Assembly: GCF_019857225.1 (NCBI RefSeq)
Contig: NZ_JAFJSY010000096.1
Span: 1-34,984, forward strand
Reading direction: 5' to 3'
Length of the DNA: 34,984 nt
Origin: Streptomyces plumbidurans
GTDB lineage: Bacteria > Actinomycetota > Actinomycetes > Streptomycetales > Streptomycetaceae
Every line of letters starts with the position of its first letter. The stretch's first letter is position 1. This document shows, in pieces, positions 13,783 through 22,495 of this stretch. Under the pieces are notes generated by a model. That model was not told where the DNA came from. It did no database searches and saw nothing but the letters and a program-made list of their open reading frames with translations. The translations under genes were made by a program, and so were the position numbers.

Positions 13783-14795
13783 CCGGAGACGTCGCCGAGG
13801 CCGTCCGGGGTGAAGGCCGTGCCGTCGTAGTCGCCGCCGATGCCGAGGTGATCGACGCCGGCGACCTCGCGCATGTGGTCGAGGTGGTCGGCGACCGTGG
13901 AGACGGTGGCGACCGGGCGCGGGGTGCGCTCCTCGAAGGCGCGGTGGAGCTTCATCGCCTCCGGGCTGGTGTCCAGGTGGTGGAAGCCGTGGGCGCGCAG
14001 GTTCTCGTCGGCCGCGAGCGTCCAGTCCACGGCGGCCTGCAGCACGAACTTCGGCACGAACGTCACCATCGCCACGCCGCCGTTGCCGGGGAGGCGTTCG
14101 AGGACGTCGTCCGGGATGTTGCGCGGGTGGTCGCACACGGCGCGCGCCGAGGAGTGGGAGAAGATCACCGGCGCGGACGTGGTGTCCAGCGCGTCGCGCA
14201 TCGTCGTCGCCGCGACGTGCGAGAGGTCGACGAGCATGCCGAGGCGGTTCATCTCCCGCACGACCTCGCGACCGAAGGCGGACAGGCCGCCGACGTTCGG
14301 CTCGTCGGTCGCCGAGTCCGCCCAGGGGTTGTTGTCGTTGTGGGTGAGCGTCATGTAGCGCACGCCCAGCTCGTACAGCCCGCGCAGCGTGCCGAGCGAG
14401 CAGTTGATGGAGTGGCCGCCCTCGGCGCCCATGAGCGAGGCGATACGGCCGTCCCGCCGGGCCTGCTCCATGTCGGCGGCGGTCAGTGCGGGCGCCAGGT
14501 CCGCCGGGTGGCGGGCCAGCAACTGCCGTACGCAGTCGATCTGTTCGAGGGTCGCGGGCACCGCGTCCGGCAGGTCCGAGCGGACGTAGACCGACCAGTA
14601 CTGCGCGCCGACCCCGCCCTCGCGCAGCCGCGGGATGTCGGTGTGCAGATGGGCGTTCTGGTGCCGGGAGATGTCCCGGGCGTCGAGGTCGTAGCCGATC
14701 TTGCGCAGTGCCCAGGGCAGGTCGTTGTGCCCGTCGACGACGGGGAACTCGCGCAGCAGCGAGCGGGCCTCCTCCAGCGAGGTCATCCGCGTCAC
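13602..14795 (-). CDS. M19 membrane/renal-type dipeptidase (catalytically intact)
   Basis: 397-residue zinc-dependent dipeptidase. All ligands are visible: H23 and D25 (DGHNDLPW), bridging E125 (GAEGGHS), H193 (DLSH) and H214 (FSHSSAR), plus the catalytic Asp region GGDYDG. The S. coelicolor enzyme Sco3058, a structurally characterised close homologue of human renal dipeptidase, lies in the same context as I recall, and this is its probable orthologue. GTG at 14795 overlaps the purE stop codon (GTGA), so I prefer it to ATG at 14786. Third gene of the purK-purE-dipeptidase operon. Its 3' 181 bp are overlapped by the antisense OYE frame. Confidence 0.95.
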   Translation of the reverse strand: MTRMTSLEEARSLLREFPVVDGHNDLPWALRKIGYDLDARDISRHQNAHLHTDIPRLREGGVGAQYWSVYVRSDLPDAVPATLEQIDCVRQLLARHPADLAPALTAADMEQARRDGRIASLMGAEGGHSINCSLGTLRGLYELGVRYMTLTHNDNNPWADSATDEPNVGGLSAFGREVVREMNRLGMLVDLSHVAATTMRDALDTTSAPVIFSHSSARAVCDHPRNIPDDVLERLPGNGGVAMVTFVPKFVLQAAVDWTLAADENLRAHGFHHLDTSPEAMKLHRAFEERTPRPVATVSTVADHLDHMREVAGVDHLGIGGDYDGTAFTPDGLGDVSGYPNLIAELLDRGWSKTDLAKVTWQNSVRVLGAAEDVARELRATRPVSNATIESLDGREG

Positions 14796-15319
14796 TTCCC
14801 CGAGCCGAATCCGAAGCCGCCCGAGCCGTCGACCTTGGCGCGCAGGCGCTTGCCCTTCTCGGTGGCCTGGTCGTTCAGCTCCTGCTGGAACTCGCGCATG
14901 CGGGCGAGCAGGTCCTCGTCGTGGGCGGCGAGGATGCGGGCCGCGAGCAGTCCGGCGTTGCGGGCGCCGGCGACGGAGACGGTCGCGACGGGGACGCCGG
15001 CCGGCATCTGCACGATGGACAGGAGGGAGTCCATGCCGTCCAGGTACTTCAGCGGCACGGGCACGCCGATCACCGGCAGCGGGGTCACGGAGGCCAGCAT
15101 CCCCGGGAGGTGGGCCGCACCTCCGGCACCCGCGATGATCACCTTCAGCCCGCGCTCGGCGGCCTGCTCGCCGTAGGAGATCATCTCGCGCGGCATGCGG
15201 TGCGCGGAGACGACGTCGACCTCGTATGCGATCTCGAACTCGTCGAGGGCCTGGGCGGCGGCCTCCATGACGGGCCAGTCGGAGTCCGACCCCATGACGA
15301 TGCCTACAACAGGGCTCAT
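14792..15319 (-). CDS. purE: N5-carboxyaminoimidazole ribonucleotide mutase PurE
   Basis: 175-residue class I PurE, which moves the carboxylate of N5-CAIR to C4 in purine synthesis. Motifs: GIVMGSDSDWPVM (phosphate loop with the Ser and Asp), VVSAHRMP (catalytic His), IIAGAGGAAHLPGMLAS and GVPVPLKYLDGMDSLLSIVQMP. It has a longer C-terminal tail than the E. coli enzyme, ending in a Gly-rich stretch. ATG at 15319 overlaps the purK stop (ATGA). Its substrate is the product of PurK. Confidence 0.97.
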   Translation of the reverse strand: MSPVVGIVMGSDSDWPVMEAAAQALDEFEIAYEVDVVSAHRMPREMISYGEQAAERGLKVIIAGAGGAAHLPGMLASVTPLPVIGVPVPLKYLDGMDSLLSIVQMPAGVPVATVSVAGARNAGLLAARILAAHDEDLLARMREFQQELNDQATEKGKRLRAKVDGSGGFGFGSGK

Positions 15320-16455
15320 TCTGTGATGGTGCCTCTCAGGTAGCCGGCTGCGTGACGGGCGCGCTCCAGCACGTCGTCCAGGTCCTCGCCGTAGGTGTTG
15401 ACGTGGCCCACCTTGCGGCCCGGCTTCACGTCCTTGCCGTACATGTGGATCTTCAGCTGGGGGTCGCGCGCCATGCAGTGCAGATACGCGGAGTACATGT
15501 CCGGGTAGTCGCCGCCGAGGACGTTGACCATGACCGTCCACTTGGCGCGCGGGCGCGGGTCGCCGAGGGGCAGGTCGAGGACCGCCCGGACGTGGTTGGC
15601 GAACTGGCTCGTGATCGCGCCGTCCTGGCTCCAGTGGCCGGAGTTGTGCGGGCGCATCGCCAGCTCGTTGACGAGTATGCGGCCGTCGCGGGTCTCGAAC
15701 AGCTCGACGGCGAGATGGCCGACGACACCCAGCTCCTTGGCGATGGTCAGGGCCATCTCCTCGGCCCTGAGCGCCAGGGACTCCTCCAGGTCCGGGGCCG
15801 GTGCGATCACGGTGTCGCAGACGCCGTTGACCTGCCGGGACTCGACCACCGGGTAGGCGACGGCCTGACCGTGCGGGGAGCGGACCACGTTGGCGGCGAG
15901 CTCGCGGACGTAGTCGACCTTCTCCTCGGCGAGGACGGGCACGCCCGCCCGGAACGGGTCGGCGGCCTCCTCGGCGGAGTCGACGACCCACACGCCCTTG
16001 CCGTCGTAGCCGCCGCGGACGGTCTTGAGCACGACCGGGAAGCCGTCGCCCTCGGCCGCGAAAGCGGCGACGTCGGCCGGGTCGCTCACGATGCGGTGCC
16101 GGGGGCACGGGACGCCGAGCGCGTCGAGGCGCGCGCGCATCACGCCCTTGTCCTGGGCGTGCACCAGCGCGTCAGGGCCGGGGCGCACGGGGATGCCGTC
16201 CGCCTCCAGAGCCCGTAGATGCTCGGTGGGTACGTGTTCGTGATCGAAGGTGATCACATCGCAGCCCCTCGCGAACGCGCGCAGCGTGTCGAGATCGCGG
16301 TAGTCGCCGACGACGACATCGCCGACGACCTGCGCCGCGGAATCCTGGGGGGTGTCACTGAGGAGCTTGAACCTGATGCCGAGCGGGATGCCTGACTCGT
16401 GTGTCATACGAGCGAGCTGGCCCCCGCCGACCATGCCGACTACCGGGAACGTCAC
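15316..16455 (-). CDS. purK: N5-carboxyaminoimidazole ribonucleotide synthase PurK
   Basis: 379-residue ATP-grasp enzyme that carboxylates AIR with bicarbonate and ATP. It begins VVGMVGGGQLARM, then shows ITFDHEHVPTEHLRALE, the grasp lid PVVLKTVRGGYDGKGVWVV, DLEESLALRAEEMAL, and the metal-binding end of the fold VNELAMRPHNSGHW. GTG at 16455 is the likely start. First gene of an operon with purE and the dipeptidase. The upstream region (16456-16672) is shared with the divergent gtrA gene. Confidence 0.97.
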   Translation of the reverse strand: MTFPVVGMVGGGQLARMTHESGIPLGIRFKLLSDTPQDSAAQVVGDVVVGDYRDLDTLRAFARGCDVITFDHEHVPTEHLRALEADGIPVRPGPDALVHAQDKGVMRARLDALGVPCPRHRIVSDPADVAAFAAEGDGFPVVLKTVRGGYDGKGVWVVDSAEEAADPFRAGVPVLAEEKVDYVRELAANVVRSPHGQAVAYPVVESRQVNGVCDTVIAPAPDLEESLALRAEEMALTIAKELGVVGHLAVELFETRDGRILVNELAMRPHNSGHWSQDGAITSQFANHVRAVLDLPLGDPRPRAKWTVMVNVLGGDYPDMYSAYLHCMARDPQLKIHMYGKDVKPGRKVGHVNTYGEDLDDVLERARHAAGYLRGTITE

Positions 16456-16672
16456 ACACCCAGGGTATCGGCCGCGCCGGTGCCACTCGTTTCCGGCCGT
16501 TTCCCGGGACTCTTACCCGGCTCTTCCCGGACGTTTCACCACTCTTCCTGCATTCTTTCCCACCTGTTTCCGACCTGTGGGCAGATCCACAGGAGTTTAT
16601 GAAGGGTGGTGGTTAGCATGGCTGAGTTGACGACAACGACCACGCACCTACCGGACGGGGGCCTTCAGGACC
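16456..16672. other. Divergent intergenic region with a pyrimidine-rich strand
   Basis: The plus strand of 16485-16572 is strikingly pyrimidine-rich, with repeated GTTTCC/CTCTTCC words. Then follows a 7-bp dyad CCTGTGG-GCAGAT-CCACAGG at 16574-16593. No promoter could be assigned with confidence. The dyad could be an operator for gtrA or purK. Confidence 0.35.
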
Positions 16673-17227
16673 ATGGAACAGGGTTCCTCAGGGCTGCGAA
16701 GGCTCGTACACGAGATCGCCAAGTTCGGTGCGGTGGGCGCGCTCGGCACGGTGGTGAACTTCGGCGTCTCCAACATGCTGTGGCATCTGACCAGCCTGCA
16801 GGCGGTGCGCGCCAACGTGATCGCCACCGTCGTCGCCATCTGCGTCAACTACGTGGGCTTTCGCTACTTCACCTACCGCGACCGGGACAAGAGCGCGCGG
16901 ACCAAGGAGCTCACGCTGTTCCTGGCCTTCAGTGCGGTCGGCCTGGTGATCGAGAACGGCGTCCTGTACGCGGCGATCTACGGCTTCGGCTGGGACAGCT
17001 CCCTGCAGCGCAACATCTTCAAGGTCGTCGGCATCGGGCTCGGCACGCTGTTCCGGTTCTGGTCCTACCGCAGCTGGGTGTTCCGGGCACTGCCCACCCG
17101 TGAGCCGCTCGCGGACGCGGAAGCGCTGCTGGAGGAGGCCGAGGTGCAGACCGAGGTGCGCGCCGAGGTGCAGGCGGAGGCCCAGACCGTGGTCGCACAG
17201 CCGAAGCCTAAGCAGCAGGTCGGCTGA
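16673..17227 (+). CDS. GtrA family membrane protein
   Basis: 184 residues with four predicted membrane helices: KFGAVGALGTVVNFGVSNML, VIATVVAICVNYVGFRYF, LTLFLAFSAVGLVIENGVLY and IFKVVGIGLGTLFRFWSY. GtrA proteins are thought to help move polyprenyl-phosphate-linked sugars across the membrane for envelope glycosylation. The SWVF end of the domain is followed by a 40-residue acidic, Glu/Ala/Val-rich tail (AEALLEEAEVQTEVRAEV) that is not part of the family core. ATG at 16673 has only a weak AGGA upstream. It converges with the histidine kinase gene, 30 bp away. Confidence 0.9.
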   Translation: MEQGSSGLRRLVHEIAKFGAVGALGTVVNFGVSNMLWHLTSLQAVRANVIATVVAICVNYVGFRYFTYRDRDKSARTKELTLFLAFSAVGLVIENGVLYAAIYGFGWDSSLQRNIFKVVGIGLGTLFRFWSYRSWVFRALPTREPLADAEALLEEAEVQTEVRAEVQAEAQTVVAQPKPKQQVG

Positions 17228-17257
17228 ACAGCACGCGTTGGCTCCCGAAGGCCGCCG

Positions 17258-18532
17258 TCACCTGACCGTCGGCTCCTCGTCCGTCTGCGTCCGCTTCAGC
17301 GGTGGTGTGCGGGACAGGAACAGGCCGAACACCGGCGGCTGTGTCTGCAGCATCTCAAGGCGTCCCCCGTCCGCCTCCGCGAGGTCCCGCGCCACGGCCA
17401 GCCCGATGCCCGTCGAGTTGCGGCCGCTGATGGTGCGCTCGAAGATCCGCGCGCCCAGGTCGGCGGGGACGCCGGGCCCCTCGTCGGTCACCTCGACGAC
17501 CGCCTGGTTGCCGGTCACGCGGGTGCGCAGCGCGACCGTGCCCCCGCCGTGCATGAGGGAGTTCTCGATCAGCGCGGCCAGCACCTGGGCGACCGCGCCC
17601 GGTGTGCCGACCGCCTGCAGATGCCGCTTGCCGGAGCTGACGATCGCCCGTCCCGCGCTGCGGTATGCGGGGCGCCACTCGGCGAGCTGCTGCTGGATGA
17701 CCTCGTCGAGGTCGAAGGTGACGGCGTTGCCGGTACGGGGGTCGCGGGAGTTGGTGAGCAGCCGCTCCACCACGTCCGTCAGCCGCTCGACCTGGGTGAG
17801 CGCGACGTTGGCCTCCTCCTTCACCGTGTCCGGGTCGTCGGTGAGGGTGATCTCCTCCAGGCGCATCGACAGCGCGGTCAGCGGGGTGCGCAGCTGGTGG
17901 GAGGCGTCGGCGGCCAGCCGCCGTTCGGCGGTGAGCATCCGGGCGATGCGTTCGGCGGAGCCGTCCAGGACGTCCGCGACACGGTCCAGCTCCGGGACGC
18001 CGTAGCGCTTGTGGCGGGGGCGCGGGTCGCCGGAGCCGAGGCGTTCGGCGGTCTCGGCGAGGTCGGTGAGCGGTGAGGCGAGCCGGTTGGCCTGCCGGAT
18101 CGCCAGCAGTACGGCGGCCACCACCGCGAGCAGCGCGACCAGGCCGATGATCAGCAGCGTACGGCCGACCTCACGGCTGACCGTGGAGTGCGGTTCCTCG
18201 ACGGTGACCTGCTCGCCCTCCTCGCCGGTGGCCCGGCCGCGGATGACCTCGCCGGCGGGCTTGCTGCCGACCTCGATGACGGGCTGTCCCGGGACCTTGA
18301 TGACGGCGTAGCGGTCACCGGTGACCTGTTTCCTCAGGACGTCGGCGGTGACGGTGCCCGCCCCGACCAGCCGGCTGTCCGCGATGCTGGCCAGCCGCTG
18401 CGCCTCGGAGCTCACCCGCTCCTGGGCGCTGTTGCTGATCGTGCGTGTCTCGACGATGACGAGGGACACGCCGAAGACAGCGATCACGACGAGCACCACG
18501 GCGAGCGTGGACTGGATCAGGCGGCGGCGCAT
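17258..18532 (-). CDS. Two-component sensor histidine kinase
   Basis: 424 residues. A first membrane helix (STLAVVLVVIAVFGVSLVIV) and a second one near residue 130-150 (LLIIGLVALLAVVAAVLLAI) enclose an extracytoplasmic sensor of about 100 residues. A HAMP linker follows, then the phospho-acceptor H-box DASHQLRTPLTALSMRLEEI, N-box ENSLMHGGG, G1 DEGPGVP, F-box IFERTI and G2 STGIGLAVARDLA. Thus a complete EnvZ-class kinase. It lies 35 bp downstream of its response regulator gene. The signal is unknown; the surroundings suggest an envelope cue (inference). Confidence 0.96.
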   Translation of the reverse strand: MRRRLIQSTLAVVLVVIAVFGVSLVIVETRTISNSAQERVSSEAQRLASIADSRLVGAGTVTADVLRKQVTGDRYAVIKVPGQPVIEVGSKPAGEVIRGRATGEEGEQVTVEEPHSTVSREVGRTLLIIGLVALLAVVAAVLLAIRQANRLASPLTDLAETAERLGSGDPRPRHKRYGVPELDRVADVLDGSAERIARMLTAERRLAADASHQLRTPLTALSMRLEEITLTDDPDTVKEEANVALTQVERLTDVVERLLTNSRDPRTGNAVTFDLDEVIQQQLAEWRPAYRSAGRAIVSSGKRHLQAVGTPGAVAQVLAALIENSLMHGGGTVALRTRVTGNQAVVEVTDEGPGVPADLGARIFERTISGRNSTGIGLAVARDLAEADGGRLEMLQTQPPVFGLFLSRTPPLKRTQTDEEPTVR

Positions 18533-18567
18533 GTCCTCAGAACCTGGGTCGTCCTACGGGTGGTGGC

Positions 18568-19245
18568 TCAGCTCTTCTCGAACCGGAAGCCGACGCCACG
18601 CACGGTGGCGATGTACCGGGGGTTCGCCGCGTCGTCGCCCAGCTTCTTGCGCAGCCAGGAGATGTGCATGTCGAGCGTCTTGGTCGACGACCACCAGGTG
18701 GTGTCCCAGACCTCGCGCATCAGCTGGTCCCGGGTGACGACCCGCCCGGCGTCCCGCACCAGGACCCGCAGCAGGTCGAACTCCTTGGCGGTCAGCTGCA
18801 GTTCCTCGTCGCCCATCCACGCGCGGTGCGACTCCACGTCGATGCGCACGCCGTGCGTGGCGGGCGGCTGCGCGGGCTCGACGGCACCGCGCCGCAGCAG
18901 GGCCCGGACGCGGGCGAGGAGTTCGGCGAGCCGGAAGGGCTTGGTGACGTAGTCGTCGGCTCCGGCGTCGAGGCCGACGACGGTGTCCACCTCGTCGGCC
19001 CGCGCGGTCAGGATGAGGATCGGCACGGCGTGGCCCTCGGCGCGCAGCCGGCGGGCGACCTCCAGGCCGTCCATGCCGGGCAGGCCGAGGTCGAGCACGA
19101 CCAGATCGACGCCGCCCTGCATCCCGGCGTCGAGCGCGGTGGGTCCGTCCTCGCGCACCTCGACCTCGTAACCTTCCCTGCGCAGGGCGCGGGCCAGCGG
19201 CTCCGAGATGGACGCGTCGTCCTCGGCGAGCAGTACACGGGTCAT
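18568..19245 (-). CDS. OmpR/PhoB family response regulator
   Basis: 225 residues. The receiver domain has the acidic pair in LLAEDD, the phospho-acceptor Asp in VVLDLGLPG, the switch Thr in ILTARA and Lys in YVTKPF. A PhoB-type winged helix follows (LTAKEFDLLRVLVRDAGRVVTRDQLMREVW, then TLDMHISWLRKKLGDD and RGVGFRFE). ATG at 19245. First gene of the pair with the kinase. It is divergent from the peptide transporter gene at 19543, an obvious candidate target. Confidence 0.96.
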   Translation of the reverse strand: MTRVLLAEDDASISEPLARALRREGYEVEVREDGPTALDAGMQGGVDLVVLDLGLPGMDGLEVARRLRAEGHAVPILILTARADEVDTVVGLDAGADDYVTKPFRLAELLARVRALLRRGAVEPAQPPATHGVRIDVESHRAWMGDEELQLTAKEFDLLRVLVRDAGRVVTRDQLMREVWDTTWWSSTKTLDMHISWLRKKLGDDAANPRYIATVRGVGFRFEKS

Positions 19246-19542
19246 GAGGTGATGGTAGTCCGCTCCTGACAGGTGCTGGGGTGTGATCGGCGCGCGTGAT
19301 TCTTACCTTCGGCGTCGACGGGGCGAACCTGTGACTGTGCGGTGAGATCCTGAGGGAGACCTTGGAAAGCGGGTGCAGGGTTGCACGTTCACCTGTGATC
19401 CATCTCTCAAGTCCTTCCATATCCGGCCGTGTCCTGCCGTATGGTGACTGAACGCCTGTAGCACTGCGGGGACCTTTGGCTGCCACTTGACGCTGAAGGT
19501 CTCTTTTGTGTGCGGTAAACCCCCACCAGCAAGGAACAACCC
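19246..19542. other. Divergent intergenic region between response regulator and transporter
   Basis: 297 bp with no supported gene. A TTGACG at about 19488 has no clear -10 partner. A loose CCATA...TATGG dyad surrounds 19418-19443. No terminator or riboswitch-like structure was recognised. Confidence 0.3.
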
Positions 19543-21081
19543 ATGGCGTCCAGCTTGACGAAGGACTCGGTCCGCCCGGGCACCCCCGGCTCCGGGAAGA
19601 CCTTCTTCGGCCACCCGCGCGGTCTGGCCACTCTCTTCATGACCGAGATGTGGGAGCGATTCTCCTACTACGGCATGAAGGCCCTGCTCACCGTCTATCT
19701 GCTGTCCGGCGGCGTCGACGCCGGCAAGGGCAGCATGGGCGGCGGCCTGGCCATGGACGTGGCCACCACCACGGTGATCGTATCCGTCTACTCGGCCATG
19801 GTGTATCTGCTCGCCATGCCGGGCGGCTGGCTCGGCGACCGCGTCTGGGGCCCCCGCAAGACGGTGGCCATCGCGGCCGTCACGATCATGGCGGGTCACC
19901 TCACGCTGGCGCTGCCCGGCGGTCAGGCGCCGTTCTTCGCGGGTCTGGCGCTGGTCGCGGCCGGTTCCGGTCTGCTCAAGGCCAACATCTCCACGATGGT
20001 GGGCCACCTCTACGACGGCCCGGACGACCCGCGCCGCGACGGCGGCTTCACGATCTTCTACATGGGCATCAACGTGGGCGCGTTCTTCGCCCCGCTGGCC
20101 ATCGGCACCGTCGGCCAGAAGGTCAGCTGGCACCTCGGCTTCGGCATGGCCGCGGTCGGCATGGCGATCGGTCTGGCCGCGTTCCTGCTCGGCACCCGCA
20201 ACCTGAACCCGCAGTCCAGCGTCGTCCCCAAGCCGCTGGCGGCCGAGGAGCGCGCGTCCTGGCTGCGCAAGGGCCTGCTCTGGCTGATCGCAGCGACCGT
20301 CTTCTACGGCGTCGTCGGCCTCACCGGCCACTTCACGCTGAACTGGGCGATGATCCCGCTCACCGTCATCGGCCTGATCATCCCGGCGGGTGTGCTGCTG
20401 CGCATCAAGCGGGACAAGGAGCTGACGTCCACCGAGCAGTCGAAGATGACCGGCTACATCTGGTTCTTCGTCGCGGCCGCGGTGTTCTGGATGATCTACG
20501 ACCAGGGCGCGTCCACCGTCCAGGCCTTCGGTGAGGGCAAGGCGTCGACGTCCCTGCTCGGCTTCGACTTCCCGACCTCCTGGTACCAGTCGCTGAACCC
20601 GCTGTTCATCATGGCGCTGGCCCCGGTCTTCGCCTGGGTGTGGGTCTGGCTGAACCGCAAGGGCCAGGAGCCCAGCACCATCGTGAAGTTCTCGATGGGC
20701 CTGGTGCTGATCGGTGTCTCGTTCTTCTTCTTCCTGGTCCCGCTCGCCATGGCGGCGAACGGCACCGCGGTCAGCCCGATGTGGCTGGTGGGCGTCTACT
20801 TCATCCAGACCGTCGGCGAGCTGTGCCTGTCCCCGGTGGGCCTGTCGGTGACGACCAAGATGGCTCCCGCCAAGTACGCCTCGCAGATGATGGGCGTGTG
20901 GTTCCTCGCGGTCACCGCGGGCGACTCCATCACGAGCCTGCTGTCCAACCCGGCGATCGCGGGGGTCGATCTCAGCGGAACGTCTGCCGTGTTCGGCGAG
21001 GCTGCCCTCGCGGCCCTGGCCGGGTTCGCGGTGTGGATGTACCGGCGCAAGGTGAAGTCTCTTATGGGGGACGTGCGCTGA
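19543..21081 (+). CDS. POT/PTR2 family proton-coupled oligopeptide transporter
   Basis: 512-residue major-facilitator protein that imports di- and tripeptides with protons. It has the POT hallmark ExxER-FSYYGM (TEMWERFSYYGMKALL) on helix 1, GGWLGDRVWGPRKTV in the loop after helix 2, and FTIFYMGINVGAFFAPL, the PTR2 signature region. About 14 membrane helices are predicted; the protein ends in VWMYRRKVKSLMGDVR. ATG at 19543 has AAGGA 7 nt upstream. A strong terminator follows, so the gene is probably monocistronic. Confidence 0.95.
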   Translation: MASSLTKDSVRPGTPGSGKTFFGHPRGLATLFMTEMWERFSYYGMKALLTVYLLSGGVDAGKGSMGGGLAMDVATTTVIVSVYSAMVYLLAMPGGWLGDRVWGPRKTVAIAAVTIMAGHLTLALPGGQAPFFAGLALVAAGSGLLKANISTMVGHLYDGPDDPRRDGGFTIFYMGINVGAFFAPLAIGTVGQKVSWHLGFGMAAVGMAIGLAAFLLGTRNLNPQSSVVPKPLAAEERASWLRKGLLWLIAATVFYGVVGLTGHFTLNWAMIPLTVIGLIIPAGVLLRIKRDKELTSTEQSKMTGYIWFFVAAAVFWMIYDQGASTVQAFGEGKASTSLLGFDFPTSWYQSLNPLFIMALAPVFAWVWVWLNRKGQEPSTIVKFSMGLVLIGVSFFFFLVPLAMAANGTAVSPMWLVGVYFIQTVGELCLSPVGLSVTTKMAPAKYASQMMGVWFLAVTAGDSITSLLSNPAIAGVDLSGTSAVFGEAALAALAGFAVWMYRRKVKSLMGDVR

Positions 21082-21093
21082 GGTCCGCTTCAT

Positions 21094-21137
21094 CGAAAGG
21101 GCCGCTGCACCACTAGGTGGGTGCAGCGGCCCTTTCG
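21094..21137 (+). terminator. Terminator after the peptide transporter gene
   Basis: Perfect 17-bp inverted repeat (CGAAAGGGCCGCTGCAC and its complement) around a 10-nt centre, starting 12 bp after the stop codon and ending in CCCTTTCG. Confidence 0.9.
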
Positions 21138-21147
21138 TCTGCGGGTC

Positions 21148-21187
21148 GGGGGTGGCTGGTCGCGCAGTTCCCCGCGCCCCTGAGGGC
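21148..21187. repeat. Common Streptomyces intergenic repeat
   Basis: The stretch containing GGCTGGTCGCGCAGTTCC and CCGCGCCCCTGAGGGCG matches, from memory, a repeat seen very often between genes in Streptomyces genomes. Here it lies between two convergent genes, just past the terminator. It has short self-complementary GCGC arms. Confidence 0.6.
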
Positions 21188-21190
21188 GTT

Positions 21191-22495
21191 TCAGCGCACC
21201 CTTCGTTTCGGCATGAACGTGAAGACCGCTCCGCCCAGCAGGACCGCCGTGCCTGCCACCAGGCCCAGGGCCTTCAGGGCGCCGTGGTCGTCAGAACCCG
21301 TGGCCGCGAGACCGCCTCCCGAGGATGACGACGAGGTGCCGCCGCCCGATGTGGAGGAGCCGCCGCCCGAGGCGCCGCTCGCCTGGGCCGAGGTGTCCAG
21401 GGTGAGGGAGACCTCCGTCTTGTCGGGCTTGCAGGTGGTGGTCGTACCGAGGGCGTTGATGGTCAGCACGCCCGGGGACAGCGTTGACTTGCCGTCGGCG
21501 CCCGGCTTGTAGGTGCCGGTCAGGTCGGGGATCTCGATCGGGTCGCCCGACTTGATGTCCTTGGAGTTGGTCGGGCCCTCGACATGCACGGAGCCCTTGT
21601 CCGCGCCGCCGAGGACGACCTCCATCGACGGCTTGACCGAGCCCTTGGGGATGTCGGCCGGGCTGTCCATCACCGACTTCTTGAACTGCACGGTGAGGCC
21701 ATAACTGCCGCCGTTCTTCTTGGCGTTGATCTGGATGGGCGAGGTCGCCTTCTTCTCTCCGATGGGCGACTGGCAGGTGTAGGGGATGTCGACCTCCTTG
21801 CCCGTGAAGTCGCTCTGGTCGCTGCCGGTGCCGTCACTGGCGGACGCCGACGGGGCCGAGGCCGAGGCCGAGGGGGACGATGGCTGCGAGGCCGAGTCCG
21901 TGGGGTCCGGCGTCGTGCTCGACGAGCTGCCGTCGCCCGGTGACACCTCGATCGTCGCCGCCTTCTGCACCGTCCCGGTCGGCGTGCACTTCGTGTCCGT
22001 CGACATGGCGTTGACCGTGTATGCGTCCGGGGTGAGGGTGACCTCGCCGGGCGACGTCAGCTTCAGGCTGCCCTTCATGTCGGACAGCACCATCTCGGCG
22101 CCCTTGGGGATGGCCGGGTTCTTCCGCTCCCCCTGCATCGCGATCGACGCGGCCTGCGCACCGGCGGCCTTGAGGGTGCCGGACGGCTGCACCGAGTCGG
22201 CGGGCAGGTCGATGATGTCCGGGTTCTTGGAGGCGGCCTGGACGAACTTCCATACGACGTCCACGGTGTCGCCCACCTTCGCCGTCGCCGGCGCGGTGAC
22301 CTCGACCTTGGTGGTGCCGTCGACGGGATCGATGCCCGCGGGCGGCACGCAGTGCGTCGCGAACGACACCTCCGCGGCCTGCGCGGGCCCGGCGGTCAGC
22401 CCCAGCAGGGCGCCCGCGCCGCCGAGCACCAGCGCGGCGCCCGCCGCGCCGAGCCTGCCCGGCCCTGCCGGTGTGACTCTCCTTCGCTTTCTCAC
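21191..22495 (-). CDS. Secreted two-domain surface protein with LAATG sortase signal
   Basis: 434 residues. A signal peptide (VRKRRRV, hydrophobic core, cut near AQAAEVS) precedes two copies of a domain of about 120 residues. Copy 2 runs from VDIPYTCQSPIG through IPDLTGTYKPG to TINALGTTTTCKP; copy 1 is more diverged, from VSFATHCVPP to TVNAMSTDTKCTP. Each has one Cys near either end, suggesting a disulfide. A Ser/Thr/Pro linker joins them, and a Gly/Ser stalk leads to LAATG, a hydrophobic helix and KRRVR. LAxTG is the motif used by class E sortases of Streptomyces. GTG at 22495 overlaps the preceding stop (GTGA). Last gene of a four-gene operon; copy 2 closely resembles the protein encoded at 24431. 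Function unknown. Confidence 0.85.
   Translation of the reverse strand: MRKRRRVTPAGPGRLGAAGAALVLGGAGALLGLTAGPAQAAEVSFATHCVPPAGIDPVDGTTKVEVTAPATAKVGDTVDVVWKFVQAASKNPDIIDLPADSVQPSGTLKAAGAQAASIAMQGERKNPAIPKGAEMVLSDMKGSLKLTSPGEVTLTPDAYTVNAMSTDTKCTPTGTVQKAATIEVSPGDGSSSSTTPDPTDSASQPSSPSASASAPSASASDGTGSDQSDFTGKEVDIPYTCQSPIGEKKATSPIQINAKKNGGSYGLTVQFKKSVMDSPADIPKGSVKPSMEVVLGGADKGSVHVEGPTNSKDIKSGDPIEIPDLTGTYKPGADGKSTLSPGVLTINALGTTTTCKPDKTEVSLTLDTSAQASGASGGGSSTSGGGTSSSSSGGGLAATGSDDHGALKALGLVAGTAVLLGGAVFTFMPKRRVR

Noticed and set aside
16574..16593. DnaA box in the CCTGTGG/CCACAGG dyad
   Set aside because: Only 7 of 9 positions match the box and there is no cluster of boxes nearby.
16599..16616. Five-codon leader peptide (MKGGG) with AGGAG upstream of gtrA
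   Set aside because: Too short, the ribosome binding site is only 3 nt from the ATG, and there is no attenuator structure or regulatory codon run behind it.
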